Of a DNA stretch of 64,000 nt, positions 48,816 to 56,829 are shown piece by piece; the stretch's first letter is position 1; the number at the start of each line of letters is the position of its first letter. Below the pieces are notes generated by a model. It saw only the letters and a program-made list of their open reading frames with translations. It did no database searches and was not told the origin of the DNA. This DNA is from Collinsella sp. GTDB lineage: Bacteria > Actinomycetota > Coriobacteriia > Coriobacteriales > Coriobacteriaceae. The stretch spans positions 16,171-80,170 of the forward strand of contig JAHAGQ010000007.1 in assembly GCA_018373675.1 (NCBI GenBank). Direction: 5' to 3'. The translations under genes and the position numbers were made by a program.

Positions 48816-49676
48816 TTACTCCTCCGCCTTTGCGGCATCCCACAGGTCGTTGAGGCCATGGGTCGAAAGCTCAGCCAGATCCACATGGGCGTTGGCCGCC
48901 ATCTGCTCCATCGCGGCCCAGCGACGGCGGAACTTGGCCGTGCTCGCGCGCAGGGCGCTCTCGGCGTCGATTCCCTCCTTGCGCGCAACGTTGACCAAGG
49001 CAAAGAGCAGGTCGCCAAACTCCATCTCGCGCTCGGGCGTTCCGGGGGCCTCGGCCTCAAACTCGGCACGCTCCTCGGCGACCTCGTCCCACACATCCTG
49101 GACCGTCTCCCACTCAAAGCCCACGGCAGCCGCCTTGCGCGACACCTTCTGAGCCTGCATCAGCGCCGGCAGATGCGTGGGCACACCGTCGAGCAGGCCC
49201 TCGGGCGCAGCCTCGCCCGCCGCCACGGCCTTGTCCTTGGCAGCCTTCTCGGCAAGCTTAACCTCGTCCCAGATCTTGAGCACTTCGTCGGAGTTGTCGG
49301 CATCCGCATCGCCAAACACGTGTGGGTGGCGTCGGATGAGCTTGGCGTCGATATCGCGCGCCACGTCGGCCAGCGTAAACTCACCGGCGTCCGCCGCAAT
49401 CTGCGCATGCAGCACTACCTGCATGAGCACGTCGCCCAGCTCCTCGCGCAGATGCGCGGCATCGTCGGCCTCGATGCAATCGAGCGCCTCGTAGGCCTCC
49501 TCGATCATGTTCTTGCCGATGCTCTGATGCGTCTGCTCGCGGTCCCACGGGCAGCCGTCGGGCTGACGCAGGCGCCAGATGGTCTGCACCAGATGCTGCA
49601 GCTCGGCCGACGCGTCGACCAGCGTGGACAGGTCTCGCGAGCCCTCGGCATTTTGCTGAGCCATGTGCTGCGCCAT
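48816..49676 (-). CDS. mazG: Nucleoside triphosphate pyrophosphohydrolase MazG
   Basis: From the ATG at 49676, eight bases after GGAGGAGG, the protein has 286 residues and two MazG domains. The first has WRLRQPDGCPWDREQTHQSI, then NMIEEAYEALDCIEADDAAH, then LREELGDVLMQVVLHAQIA with the metal-binding ExxED pattern. The second has WDEVAEERAEFEAEAPG and EFGDLLFALVNVARKEGID. It hydrolyses NTPs, including aberrant ones, to NMP and pyrophosphate. It starts two bases after the stop of the phosphodiesterase gene, so the two are co-translated. Confidence 0.94.
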   Translation of the reverse strand: MAQHMAQQNAEGSRDLSTLVDASAELQHLVQTIWRLRQPDGCPWDREQTHQSIGKNMIEEAYEALDCIEADDAAHLREELGDVLMQVVLHAQIAADAGEFTLADVARDIDAKLIRRHPHVFGDADADNSDEVLKIWDEVKLAEKAAKDKAVAAGEAAPEGLLDGVPTHLPALMQAQKVSRKAAAVGFEWETVQDVWDEVAEERAEFEAEAPGTPEREMEFGDLLFALVNVARKEGIDAESALRASTAKFRRRWAAMEQMAANAHVDLAELSTHGLNDLWDAAKAEE

Positions 49677-49678
49677 GG

Positions 49679-50227
49679 TTATTCCTCCTCCAGGATCACA
49701 TGGCGGAACGCGCCGCCCTCGTAGATGCCGTAGCTGTGCGTACCGTCCTTGGGAATGCTCACACTGCCGGGGTTGAAGAGCCACAGGCCCGGGTGCGCGG
49801 CGCTTTCCTCGTTGACCTTGATGTGCGTATGGCCGTAGACGAGCGCGGAGCCCTCGGGCAGCGCGGGCGCGTGGTCGACGCTGTTGTGCATGCCGGCGCC
49901 AAAGACATGGCCGTGCGTCAGGAACAGCTCGCGGCCGGTCTCGTCGAACAGCGTGGCGTAGTCGGCCATGACGGGGAAGTCGAGCACCATCTGGTCGACC
50001 TCGGCGTCGCAGTTGCCGCGCACCGCGATGATGCGGTCGGCCAGGGCGTTGAGCAGCGGGATTACGCGCTTGGGGGCGTAATCGCGCGGCAGGTCGTTGC
50101 GCGGACCGTGGTAGAGCAGGTCGCCCAGCAGGACGATGCGGTCAGGCTGCTCGGACTCGATGGCGGCGACCAGGCGCTCGGCCCAGTATGCCGAGCCGTG
50201 GATGTCAGAAGCGATGAGGTATTTCAT
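49679..50227 (-). CDS. yfcE: YfcE/MJ0936 family phosphodiesterase
   Basis: The 182-residue metallophosphoesterase has MKYLIASDIHGSAYWAERLV (DxH), RIVLLGDLLYHGPRNDLP (GDxxxxGP), IAVRGNCDAEVDQMVLDFPV (GNCD), LFLTHGHVFGAGMHN and VYGHTHIKVNEES (GHTH), the order typical of YfcE. It hydrolyses phosphodiesters in vitro; the cell substrate is unknown. It is the first gene of a pair with mazG. Confidence 0.93.
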   Translation of the reverse strand: MKYLIASDIHGSAYWAERLVAAIESEQPDRIVLLGDLLYHGPRNDLPRDYAPKRVIPLLNALADRIIAVRGNCDAEVDQMVLDFPVMADYATLFDETGRELFLTHGHVFGAGMHNSVDHAPALPEGSALVYGHTHIKVNEESAAHPGLWLFNPGSVSIPKDGTHSYGIYEGGAFRHVILEEE

Positions 50228-50281
50228 GGGGGATCCTTTCGGTGAGGTTGATGGGGCGGGTGTGGCGCGTCGCCGACCGTG

Positions 50282-50767
50282 TTACTCAAATCGCAGTGCC
50301 GCGGCTTGTGCTGCCTGCATAACGCGCTGGAGCGGCACATTGTGCTCGCGGGCGAGACGGGCGCAGTCCTCGTACTCGGGCGCTGCACGCTCGCTGCCGT
50401 CGGGCAGGGTGGCCACCTTGACGGACACCTCGCCCCATGGCGTCGTTACGCGCTCAAAGCGGCGTGGCAGGCAAACGCGCTCCATGACCTGGCGACGAAT
50501 GCCGTTGGTCGTGGTTTCCAAAAAGATAATCGTCTGCAGGCGTTCGATATCCTCATGCGAGCAAATCACCTGCAGCTGCCAGCCGGGACGGCCTTTCTTG
50601 CAATAGACGGGCAGCCAGTGCACCTCGCGCGCACCGGCCTCGCGCAGGCGGTCGGCGGCGTAGGCGAGCACCTCGGGCGACGCATCGTCGATGTCGCATT
50701 CCAGCTTGACGATGGTCTCGGGCGCATCGGTCTCGCGAGACAGCGGAGATTTGCTATCGCATGGCAT
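50282..50767 (-). CDS. larC2: Stand-alone LarC2-like nickel-insertion protein
   Basis: From the ATG at 50767, nine bases after AAAGGAG, the protein has 161 residues. It matches only the C-terminal part of LarC, the CTP-dependent cyclometallase that inserts nickel into the pincer cofactor: VKLECDIDDASPEVLAYAAD, REVHWLPVYCKKGRPGWQLQ, IIFLETTTNGIRRQVMER, WGEVSVKVATLPDG and APEYEDCARLAREHNVP. LarC1, LarB, LarE and LarA are not in the window. In Lactiplantibacillus LarC2 is made by frameshifting from larC1, but here the gene has its own ribosome site and the upstream region holds no LarC1. Confidence 0.85.
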   Translation of the reverse strand: MPCDSKSPLSRETDAPETIVKLECDIDDASPEVLAYAADRLREAGAREVHWLPVYCKKGRPGWQLQVICSHEDIERLQTIIFLETTTNGIRRQVMERVCLPRRFERVTTPWGEVSVKVATLPDGSERAAPEYEDCARLAREHNVPLQRVMQAAQAAALRFE

Positions 50768-50873
50768 ACGGTCCGGCTCCTTTCCGCACGGGCTCGTTTT
50801 GTTCATCCAAACGCTAGCACATCGGACGTGGCACAAGCGTGACTTTCGTCCGTCGCCGCCCTCGCCCCCATCC

Positions 50874-50948
50874 AAACGTGTACGTCAGCCTCCAAACATG
50901 TCATTATTTGTCGGTTTTGGAGGCTGACGTACACGTTTTGAGAGCAAG
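50874..50948. repeat. Perfect 23-bp inverted repeat (ACGTGTACGTCAGCCTCC)
   Basis: Arms 50874-50896 and 50926-50948 are exact reverse complements with a 29-base AT-rich centre. It lies between the divergent larC2 and histidinol-phosphatase genes. No T run follows, so it is more likely a dispersed element than a terminator. Confidence 0.85.
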
Positions 50949-51066
50949 CGAGGCCGCACCACGCGCCGCGCAACCTTTCCAATCGATTTCGATCCCCGGC
51001 GTGCCCGGCGTGTTGAGAGCTGCGCCATTACAATGAAGCGGATTCGCTTGACGCAAAGGAGCTGCC

Positions 51067-51978
51067 ATGCCTGCTTGCCCGCTGGTCGATTGCCACACCC
51101 ACACCTCGTTTTCGGACGGTCATGCCTCGTTTGAGGACAACGTTCGCGCCGCTGCTGCGGCCAGCTGCCGCGTCATGGTCTCAACCGACCATCTCACCCT
51201 GCCCGCCAGCATGGATGCCAACTGCGAAGTGCAGGTTACTGAGGGCGACCTGCCGGCACATCGTCTGGCTTTTGAGGATGCCCGCAAGCTTGCCGCGCAG
51301 ATCGCGCCGGAGCTCGAGCTTATCTATGGCTTTGAATGCGATTGGTACGAGGGCTGCGAGCCTTTGGTTGAGCGCTGGTCCCAGGGCGCCGTCGTGCGCC
51401 TGGGCAGTGTGCATTGGATTGGCAACCCAGGCGATATCATGGCCGGCGCCGCGGGTACGGCGGGAACGGAAAACGTCGCTCGTCCTGATACGCCCGATTC
51501 GCGCTGCGGTTGGATCGACGATGATACCGACCTGCATGTTTGGGAAAACTTAGGCGTGCACGGCGTGTGGGAGCGCTATGTCGATGACTGGTGCCGCGCC
51601 TGCGAGAGCCCGCTCAACTTTGATGTGATGGCTCACCCCGACCTGGTCATGCGCTTTTCGAAGGAAGGCTTTGCGCCCGACTTTGACCCGGCGCCGTTCT
51701 GGGAGCAGATGGCCGAGTGCGCACACGATACGGGTCGCCGCGTTGAGGTCTCGACCGCCGCACCGCGCAAGGGCCTCGATGACTACTATCCCGCGACCGG
51801 ATTGCTGCGTTGCTTTGCCCACGCCGAGGTGCCGATCACTTTTGGCTCGGACGCGCACCGCGCCTGCGACATCTGCTGGAACATCCGCGAGGCCCAGGCG
51901 CACGCCTACGACTGCGGTTATCGAACCTTCGACATCCCCCACCTCACCGGAGAATGGGAGTCCACGCCCCTCGACTAA
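51067..51978 (+). CDS. hisK: Histidinol-phosphatase, PHP type
   Basis: The 303-residue protein has the PHP metal-binding pattern: CPLVDCHTHTSFSDGHASFE, MVSTDHLTLPA, ELIYGFECDWYEGCE, VVRLGSVHWIG, FDVMAHPDLVMRF, RRVEVSTAA and VPITFGSDAHRACDIC. It would dephosphorylate histidinol phosphate, the step between HisC and HisD, and fills the only gap in the adjacent his genes. AAAGGAG precedes the ATG. It converges on hisE. Confidence 0.88.
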   Translation: MPACPLVDCHTHTSFSDGHASFEDNVRAAAAASCRVMVSTDHLTLPASMDANCEVQVTEGDLPAHRLAFEDARKLAAQIAPELELIYGFECDWYEGCEPLVERWSQGAVVRLGSVHWIGNPGDIMAGAAGTAGTENVARPDTPDSRCGWIDDDTDLHVWENLGVHGVWERYVDDWCRACESPLNFDVMAHPDLVMRFSKEGFAPDFDPAPFWEQMAECAHDTGRRVEVSTAAPRKGLDDYYPATGLLRCFAHAEVPITFGSDAHRACDICWNIREAQAHAYDCGYRTFDIPHLTGEWESTPLD

Positions 51979-52010
51979 CTAGTCGTTTAAGAACGTCCCC
52001 AATGACTAGT
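51978..52010. repeat. ACTAGTC...GACTAGT palindromic repeat
   Basis: A 33-base element with inverted ends ACTAGTCRTT and AATGACTAGT around AAGAACGTCCCC. It shares 28 of 31 positions with 34792-34822. It fills the space between converging hisK and hisE, overlaps the stop of hisK and touches the end of hisE, and could act as a weak terminator. Confidence 0.75.
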
Positions 52011-52323
52011 GGCGGCGGGCGTTGAGTTCGCCGGCTAGCTCGTCGAGGGTAATACCGTAGCGCTCAAGCGTCACGAGCAGGTGGTAGATCAGGTCGCCAG
52101 CCTCGTAGCGGATGTGATCGTGATCGTTATCCTTGCAGGCCATGATCACCTCGCTCGCCTCCTCGGCAAGCTTCTTGAGCAGCTCATCCTCCACGTCGGT
52201 CAGCAGACGCGCGGTATAGCTCTCCTGCGGCGATGCATCACGACGGCCGTGAATCACCTCGGCGAGCCCCGTCAGCGTCTCTCCGATATTTCCATCCTGA
52301 ACGTTTGCGGTGCGCACACCCAT
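52006..52323 (-). CDS. hisE: Phosphoribosyl-ATP pyrophosphatase
   Basis: The 105-residue enzyme removes pyrophosphate from phosphoribosyl-ATP, the second step of histidine synthesis. It is a MazG-like helical protein with SYTARLLTDVEDELLKKLAE, EEASEVIMACKDNDHDHIRY and EAGDLIYHLLVTLERYGITL. It is separate from hisI rather than fused. Last gene of the his cluster. Confidence 0.95.
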   Translation of the reverse strand: MGVRTANVQDGNIGETLTGLAEVIHGRRDASPQESYTARLLTDVEDELLKKLAEEASEVIMACKDNDHDHIRYEAGDLIYHLLVTLERYGITLDELAGELNARRH

Positions 52324-52368
52324 AGTTCAATCCTTTCTGGTGGCCGAGCGTCTAATCGAGCGCCCGCC

Positions 52369-52698
52369 CTACGCGAGCTTCTTAAAGAAGCAGGTACGGT
52401 TGCCGGTGTGGCAGGCCGGACCCGGCGAGTCGACCTTGACCAGCAGCGTATCGCTATCGCAGTCGGCCCAGAGCTCCTTGACCTCCTGCATGTTGCCGCT
52501 TGTCGCGCCCTTGTTCCAGAGCTCCTGGCGGCTGCGGCTCCAAAACCACGTGGTCCCGGTCTTGAGCGTCAACCCCACCGATTCCTCGTTCATCCAAGCA
52601 ACCATAAGCACCTCGCCGGTGTCATATTGCTGAACCACACAAGGAATCAATCCTTTGGCGTCGTATTTAAGATCCGCTGGAGTAGTAATTTCTCTCAT
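52369..52698 (-). CDS. hisI: Phosphoribosyl-AMP cyclohydrolase
   Basis: From the ATG at 52698 the protein has 109 residues. It opens the adenine ring of PR-AMP, the third step. Motifs are LIPCVVQQYDTGEVLMVAWM, TWFWSRSRQELWNKGATSGN, VKELWADCDSDTLLVKVDSP (zinc and magnesium ligands) and GPACHTGNRTCFF. The frame extends upstream to 52830 through a structured spacer and is not used. It precedes hisE by 46 bases. Confidence 0.95.
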   Translation of the reverse strand: MREITTPADLKYDAKGLIPCVVQQYDTGEVLMVAWMNEESVGLTLKTGTTWFWSRSRQELWNKGATSGNMQEVKELWADCDSDTLLVKVDSPGPACHTGNRTCFFKKLA

Positions 52699-52737
52699 TT
52701 CAATTCCCCAATTTAAACATCGCCGGTCGGCGAGGGT

Positions 52738-52829
52738 TGTCCAGGTGCCGCAGGTTGCCACGAAAGAGGAGCGACGCGTACTTTGGTACGCGAGCGACGG
52801 TTTGAGCGGCAAGATGCGGTGCCTGGACA
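52738..52829. repeat. Structured spacer between hisF and hisI
   Basis: Arms TGTCCAGGTGCCGCA (52738-52752) and TGCGGTGCCTGGACA (52815-52829) pair at 13 of 15 positions. Within them GCGTAC and GTACGC form a small tight hairpin (52776-52791). It occupies most of the 153-base hisF-hisI gap, the largest gap inside the his cluster. Confidence 0.6.
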
Positions 52830-52851
52830 AGCCGCAGCGCAGCCCGCAGCA

Positions 52852-53634
52852 CTAGAAGTCCAACCTCACAGGAATACCTTGAGAGGCCATATACTCTTTG
52901 ACTTCGCGAATGCTGAAGGTTCCAAAGTGAAAGACGCTCGCCGCCAGCACGGCATCGGCTTCGCCCTCAATCACACCCTCGGCGAAATGCTCGAGCGTGC
53001 CCACGCCGCCGCTCGCAATCACCGGAATCGGCACCGCGCGCGCCACGGCACGGGTGAGCGCCAGGTCAAAGCCGGCCTTGGTGCCGTCGCGGTCCATACT
53101 GGTGAGCAAAATCTCGCCGGCGCCGCGACGAGCCGCCTCCTCGGCCCACGCCACCGCGTCGATGCCCGTGGCGCTGCGACCTCCCGCGGTAAAGACCTCC
53201 CACTTGTCGGCCCCCGGCTCACCGGGCAGGCCCACGCGCTTGGCATCGATCGCCACGACCACGGCCTGGCTGCCAAACGCCGCGGCGGCTTGGCTGATCA
53301 ACGACGGATCGCGCACGGCGGCAGAGTTAAGCGACACCTTGTCGGCGCCGGCGGCAACCATGGTCCGCATGCCCGCCAAGTCGCGGAAACCGCCGCCCAC
53401 GGTATAGGGAATAGCGAGCTCCTCGGCCGCATGCGCCGCCATCTCGATAGTCGTCGCACGGTTGTCGCTCGTGGCGGTAATGTCCAGGAAGACAACCTCG
53501 TCCGCACCTTCGCGGTCGTAGGCGCGCGCCAGCTCCACCGGATCGCCCGCATCGCGCAAGCTCACAAAGTTGACGCCCTTGACCACACGGCCGTCCTTGA
53601 CGTCCAGACAGGGAATCACGCGTTTGGTAAGCAT
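52852..53634 (-). CDS. hisF: Imidazole glycerol phosphate synthase subunit HisF
   Basis: The 260-residue TIM barrel closes the imidazole ring using ammonia from HisH. It has the start MLTKRVIPCLDVKDGRVVKG, EVVFLDITATSDNRATTIEM, PYTVGGGFRDLAGMRTMVAA, KVSLNSAAVRDPSLI, EILLTSMDRDGTKAGFDLAL and IPVIASGGVGTLEHF. Catalytic aspartates are in CLDV and SMDRDGT. It starts three bases after hisA ends. Confidence 0.96.
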   Translation of the reverse strand: MLTKRVIPCLDVKDGRVVKGVNFVSLRDAGDPVELARAYDREGADEVVFLDITATSDNRATTIEMAAHAAEELAIPYTVGGGFRDLAGMRTMVAAGADKVSLNSAAVRDPSLISQAAAAFGSQAVVVAIDAKRVGLPGEPGADKWEVFTAGGRSATGIDAVAWAEEAARRGAGEILLTSMDRDGTKAGFDLALTRAVARAVPIPVIASGGVGTLEHFAEGVIEGEADAVLAASVFHFGTFSIREVKEYMASQGIPVRLDF

Positions 53635-53637
53635 GGG

Positions 53638-54381
53638 CTACTCCTCCCCTCGGGCGGCGGCCAGCGCCTGGGCCAGCGTAAAGTTGCCCTCGTAGAGCGC
53701 GCGACCGGTGATGGCACCTTCAATCGCGCCCCCACCCACCGCGGCCAGCGCGCGGATGTCGTCGAGCGTCGAGATGCCGCCCGAAGCCACGACGGGAAAG
53801 CCCGCAGCCTCGGCCACATGGCGATACGCCGCCACATCGATGCCCGTCTGCATGCCGTCACGCGCGATGTCGGTGTAGACCAGGTGCTTAAAACCCAGCT
53901 CGGTGAGCTGTGCCACGGCATCGTCGAGTGCCACGCCCGCGCCATCACGCCAGCCGTTCACCTTGACCTGGCCGTCGTATGCGGCAATGTCGGCCACCAA
54001 CAGCTCGCCAAAACCTTTGGCTGCCACCTCGGCAAAACCCGGCTCGGTCACGAGCACCGTGCCCAGCGCAATGCGGCGCGCACCGTAGCCGGCCAACTCG
54101 TCGATGCGCGCGAGCGAGCGGACGCCGCCGCCCACGTCCACGGACAGACCGTTGACGCCGCAGATGGCCTTAATCGCCGCCGAGTTGGCAGCGCATGTGT
54201 CCTCGTCCTCGCCAAAGGCAGCGGACAGGTCGACGACGTGCACCCAGCTTGCGCCCTGCTCGGCAAACGAGCGAGCAACGGCCACGGGGTCGTCGGAATA
54301 TACCTTGCAGCGGCTGCGGTCGCCACGCTCCAGGCGCACGACCTTGCCGCCGATCAGATCGATTGCGGGAAACAGGATCAT
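53638..54381 (-). CDS. hisA: Phosphoribosylformimino-AICAR-phosphate isomerase
   Basis: The 247-residue TIM barrel isomerises ProFAR, the fourth step. It has LFPAIDLIGGKVVRLERGDR, SWVHVVDLSAAFGEDEDTCA, LSVDVGGGVRSLARIDELAG, KHLVYTDIARDGMQTGIDVA and FPVVASGGISTLDDIRALA. In the first loop of strand 2 the sequence is slightly longer than in E. coli. Its ATG overlaps the hisH stop by four bases. Confidence 0.96.
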   Translation of the reverse strand: MILFPAIDLIGGKVVRLERGDRSRCKVYSDDPVAVARSFAEQGASWVHVVDLSAAFGEDEDTCAANSAAIKAICGVNGLSVDVGGGVRSLARIDELAGYGARRIALGTVLVTEPGFAEVAAKGFGELLVADIAAYDGQVKVNGWRDGAGVALDDAVAQLTELGFKHLVYTDIARDGMQTGIDVAAYRHVAEAAGFPVVASGGISTLDDIRALAAVGGGAIEGAITGRALYEGNFTLAQALAAARGEE

Positions 54382-55079
54382 CGGCCAGCCTCCTCGACGA
54401 TGTTGACGAAGTTCTTAAGGATGCGCTGACCCAGCGCGGAGGATTTCTCGGGATGGAACTGGCAGCCCCACACGTTGCCATGGCGCACGATGCACGGGAA
54501 GCTCCGCGTATAGTGCGTGCGCGCCAGCACATCGGCGGCATCGGCGTCGTCGGCCACCGCGTAGCTGTGGGTAAAGTACATGTTGGCACCCTCGGCAAAA
54601 CCAGCAAGCAGCGGATCGGCCGCGCCGGCGGGCGTCATGTGTACCTGGTCCCAGCCCACGTGCGGCACCTTCAGGCGGCTCGACTCCAAGCGTGTGCACG
54701 AGCCGCGCATAATACCCAGGCCATCGACCCAGGGACCGCCAGCCTGCTCGGAGGCATCGTCGTCCGCGTCCGCGCCTTCGTCCGCCGGCGCGCCCTCGTT
54801 GCCGCGCTCAAAAAATAGCTGAAGGCCCAGGCAGATGCCGAGCAGCGGAGTTCCGGCGGCAACGGCGTCGAGCACGGCCGCCGCCTCGCCGCTTTGGCGC
54901 ATAAAGACAATCGCGTCATAGAACGCGCCCACGCCCGGGATGACCAGGCCGTCGACGCGGCGGATCTGCTCCGGATCGTCCGACGTGCAGGCGGCGGCAC
55001 CGGCGCGCGCAAGCCCGCGCGCAACGCTCGACAAGTTGCCCTTGTGGTAGTCAACTACCACGATCTTCGGTTCGCCCAC
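54378..55079 (-). CDS. hisH: Imidazole glycerol phosphate synthase subunit HisH
   Basis: From the GTG at 55079, six bases after AAGGAGG, the protein has 233 residues. The ATG at 55103 lacks a ribosome site. It is the glutamine amidotransferase partner of HisF: KIVVVDYHKGNLSSVARGLA, LVIPGVGAFYDAIVFMRQ, the nucleophile cysteine in TPLLGICLGLQLFFERG, and the His-Glu pair in GCQFHPEKSSALGQRIL. An acidic insert (ADEGADADDDASEQAGG, about 118-134) is unusual. Confidence 0.95.
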   Translation of the reverse strand: MGEPKIVVVDYHKGNLSSVARGLARAGAAACTSDDPEQIRRVDGLVIPGVGAFYDAIVFMRQSGEAAAVLDAVAAGTPLLGICLGLQLFFERGNEGAPADEGADADDDASEQAGGPWVDGLGIMRGSCTRLESSRLKVPHVGWDQVHMTPAGAADPLLAGFAEGANMYFTHSYAVADDADAADVLARTHYTRSFPCIVRHGNVWGCQFHPEKSSALGQRILKNFVNIVEEAGR

Positions 55080-55101
55080 GCGACCCTCCTTTTCCCCATT
55101 C

Positions 55102-55126
55102 AAAACCTGCCAAAAAGGGACAGGTT
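55102..55126. repeat. Second copy of the AACCTGCCAAAAAGGGACAG repeat
   Basis: These 25 bases match 22046-22070 at 24 positions. The hisB stop codon lies at its right edge and the hisH start is just beyond the left, so the repeat is wedged inside the his operon. Confidence 0.7.
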
Positions 55127-55712
55127 ACAGCGAGCCCTTGGTGCTGGGGATGCCCTGCACGCGGGGATCGAGCTCGCAGGCGTGGCGCATCGTGCGGCCC
55201 ACGGCCTTAAAGGCAGCCTCGATAATGTGATGCGAGTTGCCGCCCGCCAGTTCGCGCACGTGCAGCGTGAGCTTGGCGTCGTGCGCAAAGGCGTAGAAGA
55301 ACTCGACGGCCAGCTCGGTATCGAAGCTGCCCACGCGCTCAGTCGGTACGGGCAGCTCGCAGTAGGCCTGCCCACGGCCCGAAATATCAACGGCAGCCAT
55401 CACAAGCGTCTCGTCCATGGCGATCGCCGCGTCGGCAAAGCGCGTAATGCCCACCTTGTCGCCCAGCGCCTGGCGAAACGCCTCGCCCAGCACAATACCC
55501 GTGTCCTCGACGGTGTGATGCGCATCGACCTCGACGTCGCCCACCGCGTGCACCGTCAGATCGAACAGACCATGGCGGCCAAAAGCGTTGAGCATGTGGT
55601 CGAAAAACGGCACGCCGGTCGAGATATCGCACACGCCAGATCCGTCCAGGTCGAGCTTTACGACAATGTCGGTCTCGCCCGTCTTGCGGGTTACCTCAGC
55701 ATAGCGGTCCAT
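55125..55712 (-). CDS. hisB: Imidazoleglycerol-phosphate dehydratase
   Basis: The 195-residue monofunctional enzyme dehydrates imidazole glycerol phosphate, the sixth step. It has AEVTRKTGETDIVVKLDLDG, STGVPFFDHMLNAFGRHGLF, VDAHHTVEDTGIVLGEAFRQ, FEFA-type YAFAHDAKLTLHVREL and GGNSHHIIEAAFKAVGRTMR with the metal-binding histidines. It lacks the histidinol-phosphatase domain of E. coli HisB, which fits the separate hisK. It ends at a dispersed repeat. Confidence 0.96.
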   Translation of the reverse strand: MDRYAEVTRKTGETDIVVKLDLDGSGVCDISTGVPFFDHMLNAFGRHGLFDLTVHAVGDVEVDAHHTVEDTGIVLGEAFRQALGDKVGITRFADAAIAMDETLVMAAVDISGRGQAYCELPVPTERVGSFDTELAVEFFYAFAHDAKLTLHVRELAGGNSHHIIEAAFKAVGRTMRHACELDPRVQGIPSTKGSL

Positions 55713-56828
55713 CTACATCTCCTCCTTCACCAGCGCGGCAAACGCAGCCAGCACCTCGTCGTTTTCCTGCGGGGTACCCACGGTAATGCGTAGGCAGTCC
55801 GCGAGCCCCGGCGCGTAGCTAAAGTCGCGCACCAAAATCGAATACTCATCGCGCAGACGCTCACGCACGCGCGTGGCATGCGGCGTGCGCACGAGCACAA
55901 AGTTCGCCGCGCTCGGCCACGCCTCCACAGGCAAGCCCTCGGCAGCCATCACGCGCAGAGCGGCCAGCTCGCGCTCGCGCTCGGATGCGACCTGCGCCAC
56001 CACAGGTGCGTAGGCATCACGGGCACGCACGCAGGCAAGCGCGGCGGCCTGGCTCAGCACGTTAACCGAGTAGATCTGGCGAATCGCCGCAAACACATCG
56101 ATGACCTCAGGCGCCGCGATCACATAGCCCAGACGCGTGCCGGCGGCGCCGAACGCCTTGGACAGCGTATGCAGAATCGCCAGGTTGGGATGCTCGGCGA
56201 TAAGCCCCTGCGCCGTGGTGGCCGCGCCAAACGAATCGTCGGCAAACTCCACGTAGGCCTCGTCGACCATCACCATGCCGGGGCAGGCATCGCACAGAGC
56301 CGCAACAAAGTCGAGCGGCGCCACGTCACCCGTGGGATTGTTGGGCGAGGTCACGATCGCCAGATTGCACTCGGGAGCCGCTGCAAGCACCGCCGCCTGG
56401 TCGAGCTCAAAGGTCGCCGGGTCGCGCCACACGTCGCGCACCTCGGTCTGGCACAGCGACGCAAAGAACGCATACTCGCTAAAGCACGGCGGGCAGTTGA
56501 GCAGGGTCCGCCCCGCGCCGCCAAACGCCAGCAAGTAGTTATAGAGCAGCTCGTCACCGCCGTTGCCCACGCAGATATTCTCGCGCGTCACGCCATGCCA
56601 AGCAGCAAGCTCATCGCGCAGGTCGTTGGACATGGGGTCGGGATAACGGTTGAGCGGCGTGGCAGCCAGGGCTGCATCAATCGCCTCGCGCACGCCGGCC
56701 GGCACGGGATAGGTGTTCTCGTTGGCCGAAAGGTTGATGCGCGTGGGCGTGAAGTTGGGATCATAGGGCTCAATGCCGGCCAGGTAGGGCTGGACGAGTT
56801 CCTTCATGCGCGGCGTGAGTTCGGCCAT
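55713..56828 (-). CDS. hisC: Histidinol-phosphate aminotransferase
   Basis: From the ATG at 56828 the protein has 371 residues. The PLP enzyme converts imidazole acetol phosphate to histidinol phosphate. It has INLSANENTYPVPAGVREAI, NRYPDPMSNDLRDELAAWHG, ENICVGNGGDELLYNYLLAF, VTSPNNPTGDVAPLDFV, MVMVDEAYVEFADDSFG and the PLP lysine in ILHTLSKAFGAAGTRLGYVI. It lies between hisD (gap one base) and hisB (no gap). Confidence 0.96.
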   Translation of the reverse strand: MAELTPRMKELVQPYLAGIEPYDPNFTPTRINLSANENTYPVPAGVREAIDAALAATPLNRYPDPMSNDLRDELAAWHGVTRENICVGNGGDELLYNYLLAFGGAGRTLLNCPPCFSEYAFFASLCQTEVRDVWRDPATFELDQAAVLAAAPECNLAIVTSPNNPTGDVAPLDFVAALCDACPGMVMVDEAYVEFADDSFGAATTAQGLIAEHPNLAILHTLSKAFGAAGTRLGYVIAAPEVIDVFAAIRQIYSVNVLSQAAALACVRARDAYAPVVAQVASERERELAALRVMAAEGLPVEAWPSAANFVLVRTPHATRVRERLRDEYSILVRDFSYAPGLADCLRITVGTPQENDEVLAAFAALVKEEM

Positions 56829-56829
56829 G

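Noticed and set aside
52783..54429. Plus-strand ORF of 548 codons over hisF and hisA
   Set aside because: Antisense shadow of two clear his genes; composition is Arg/His/Ala-rich.
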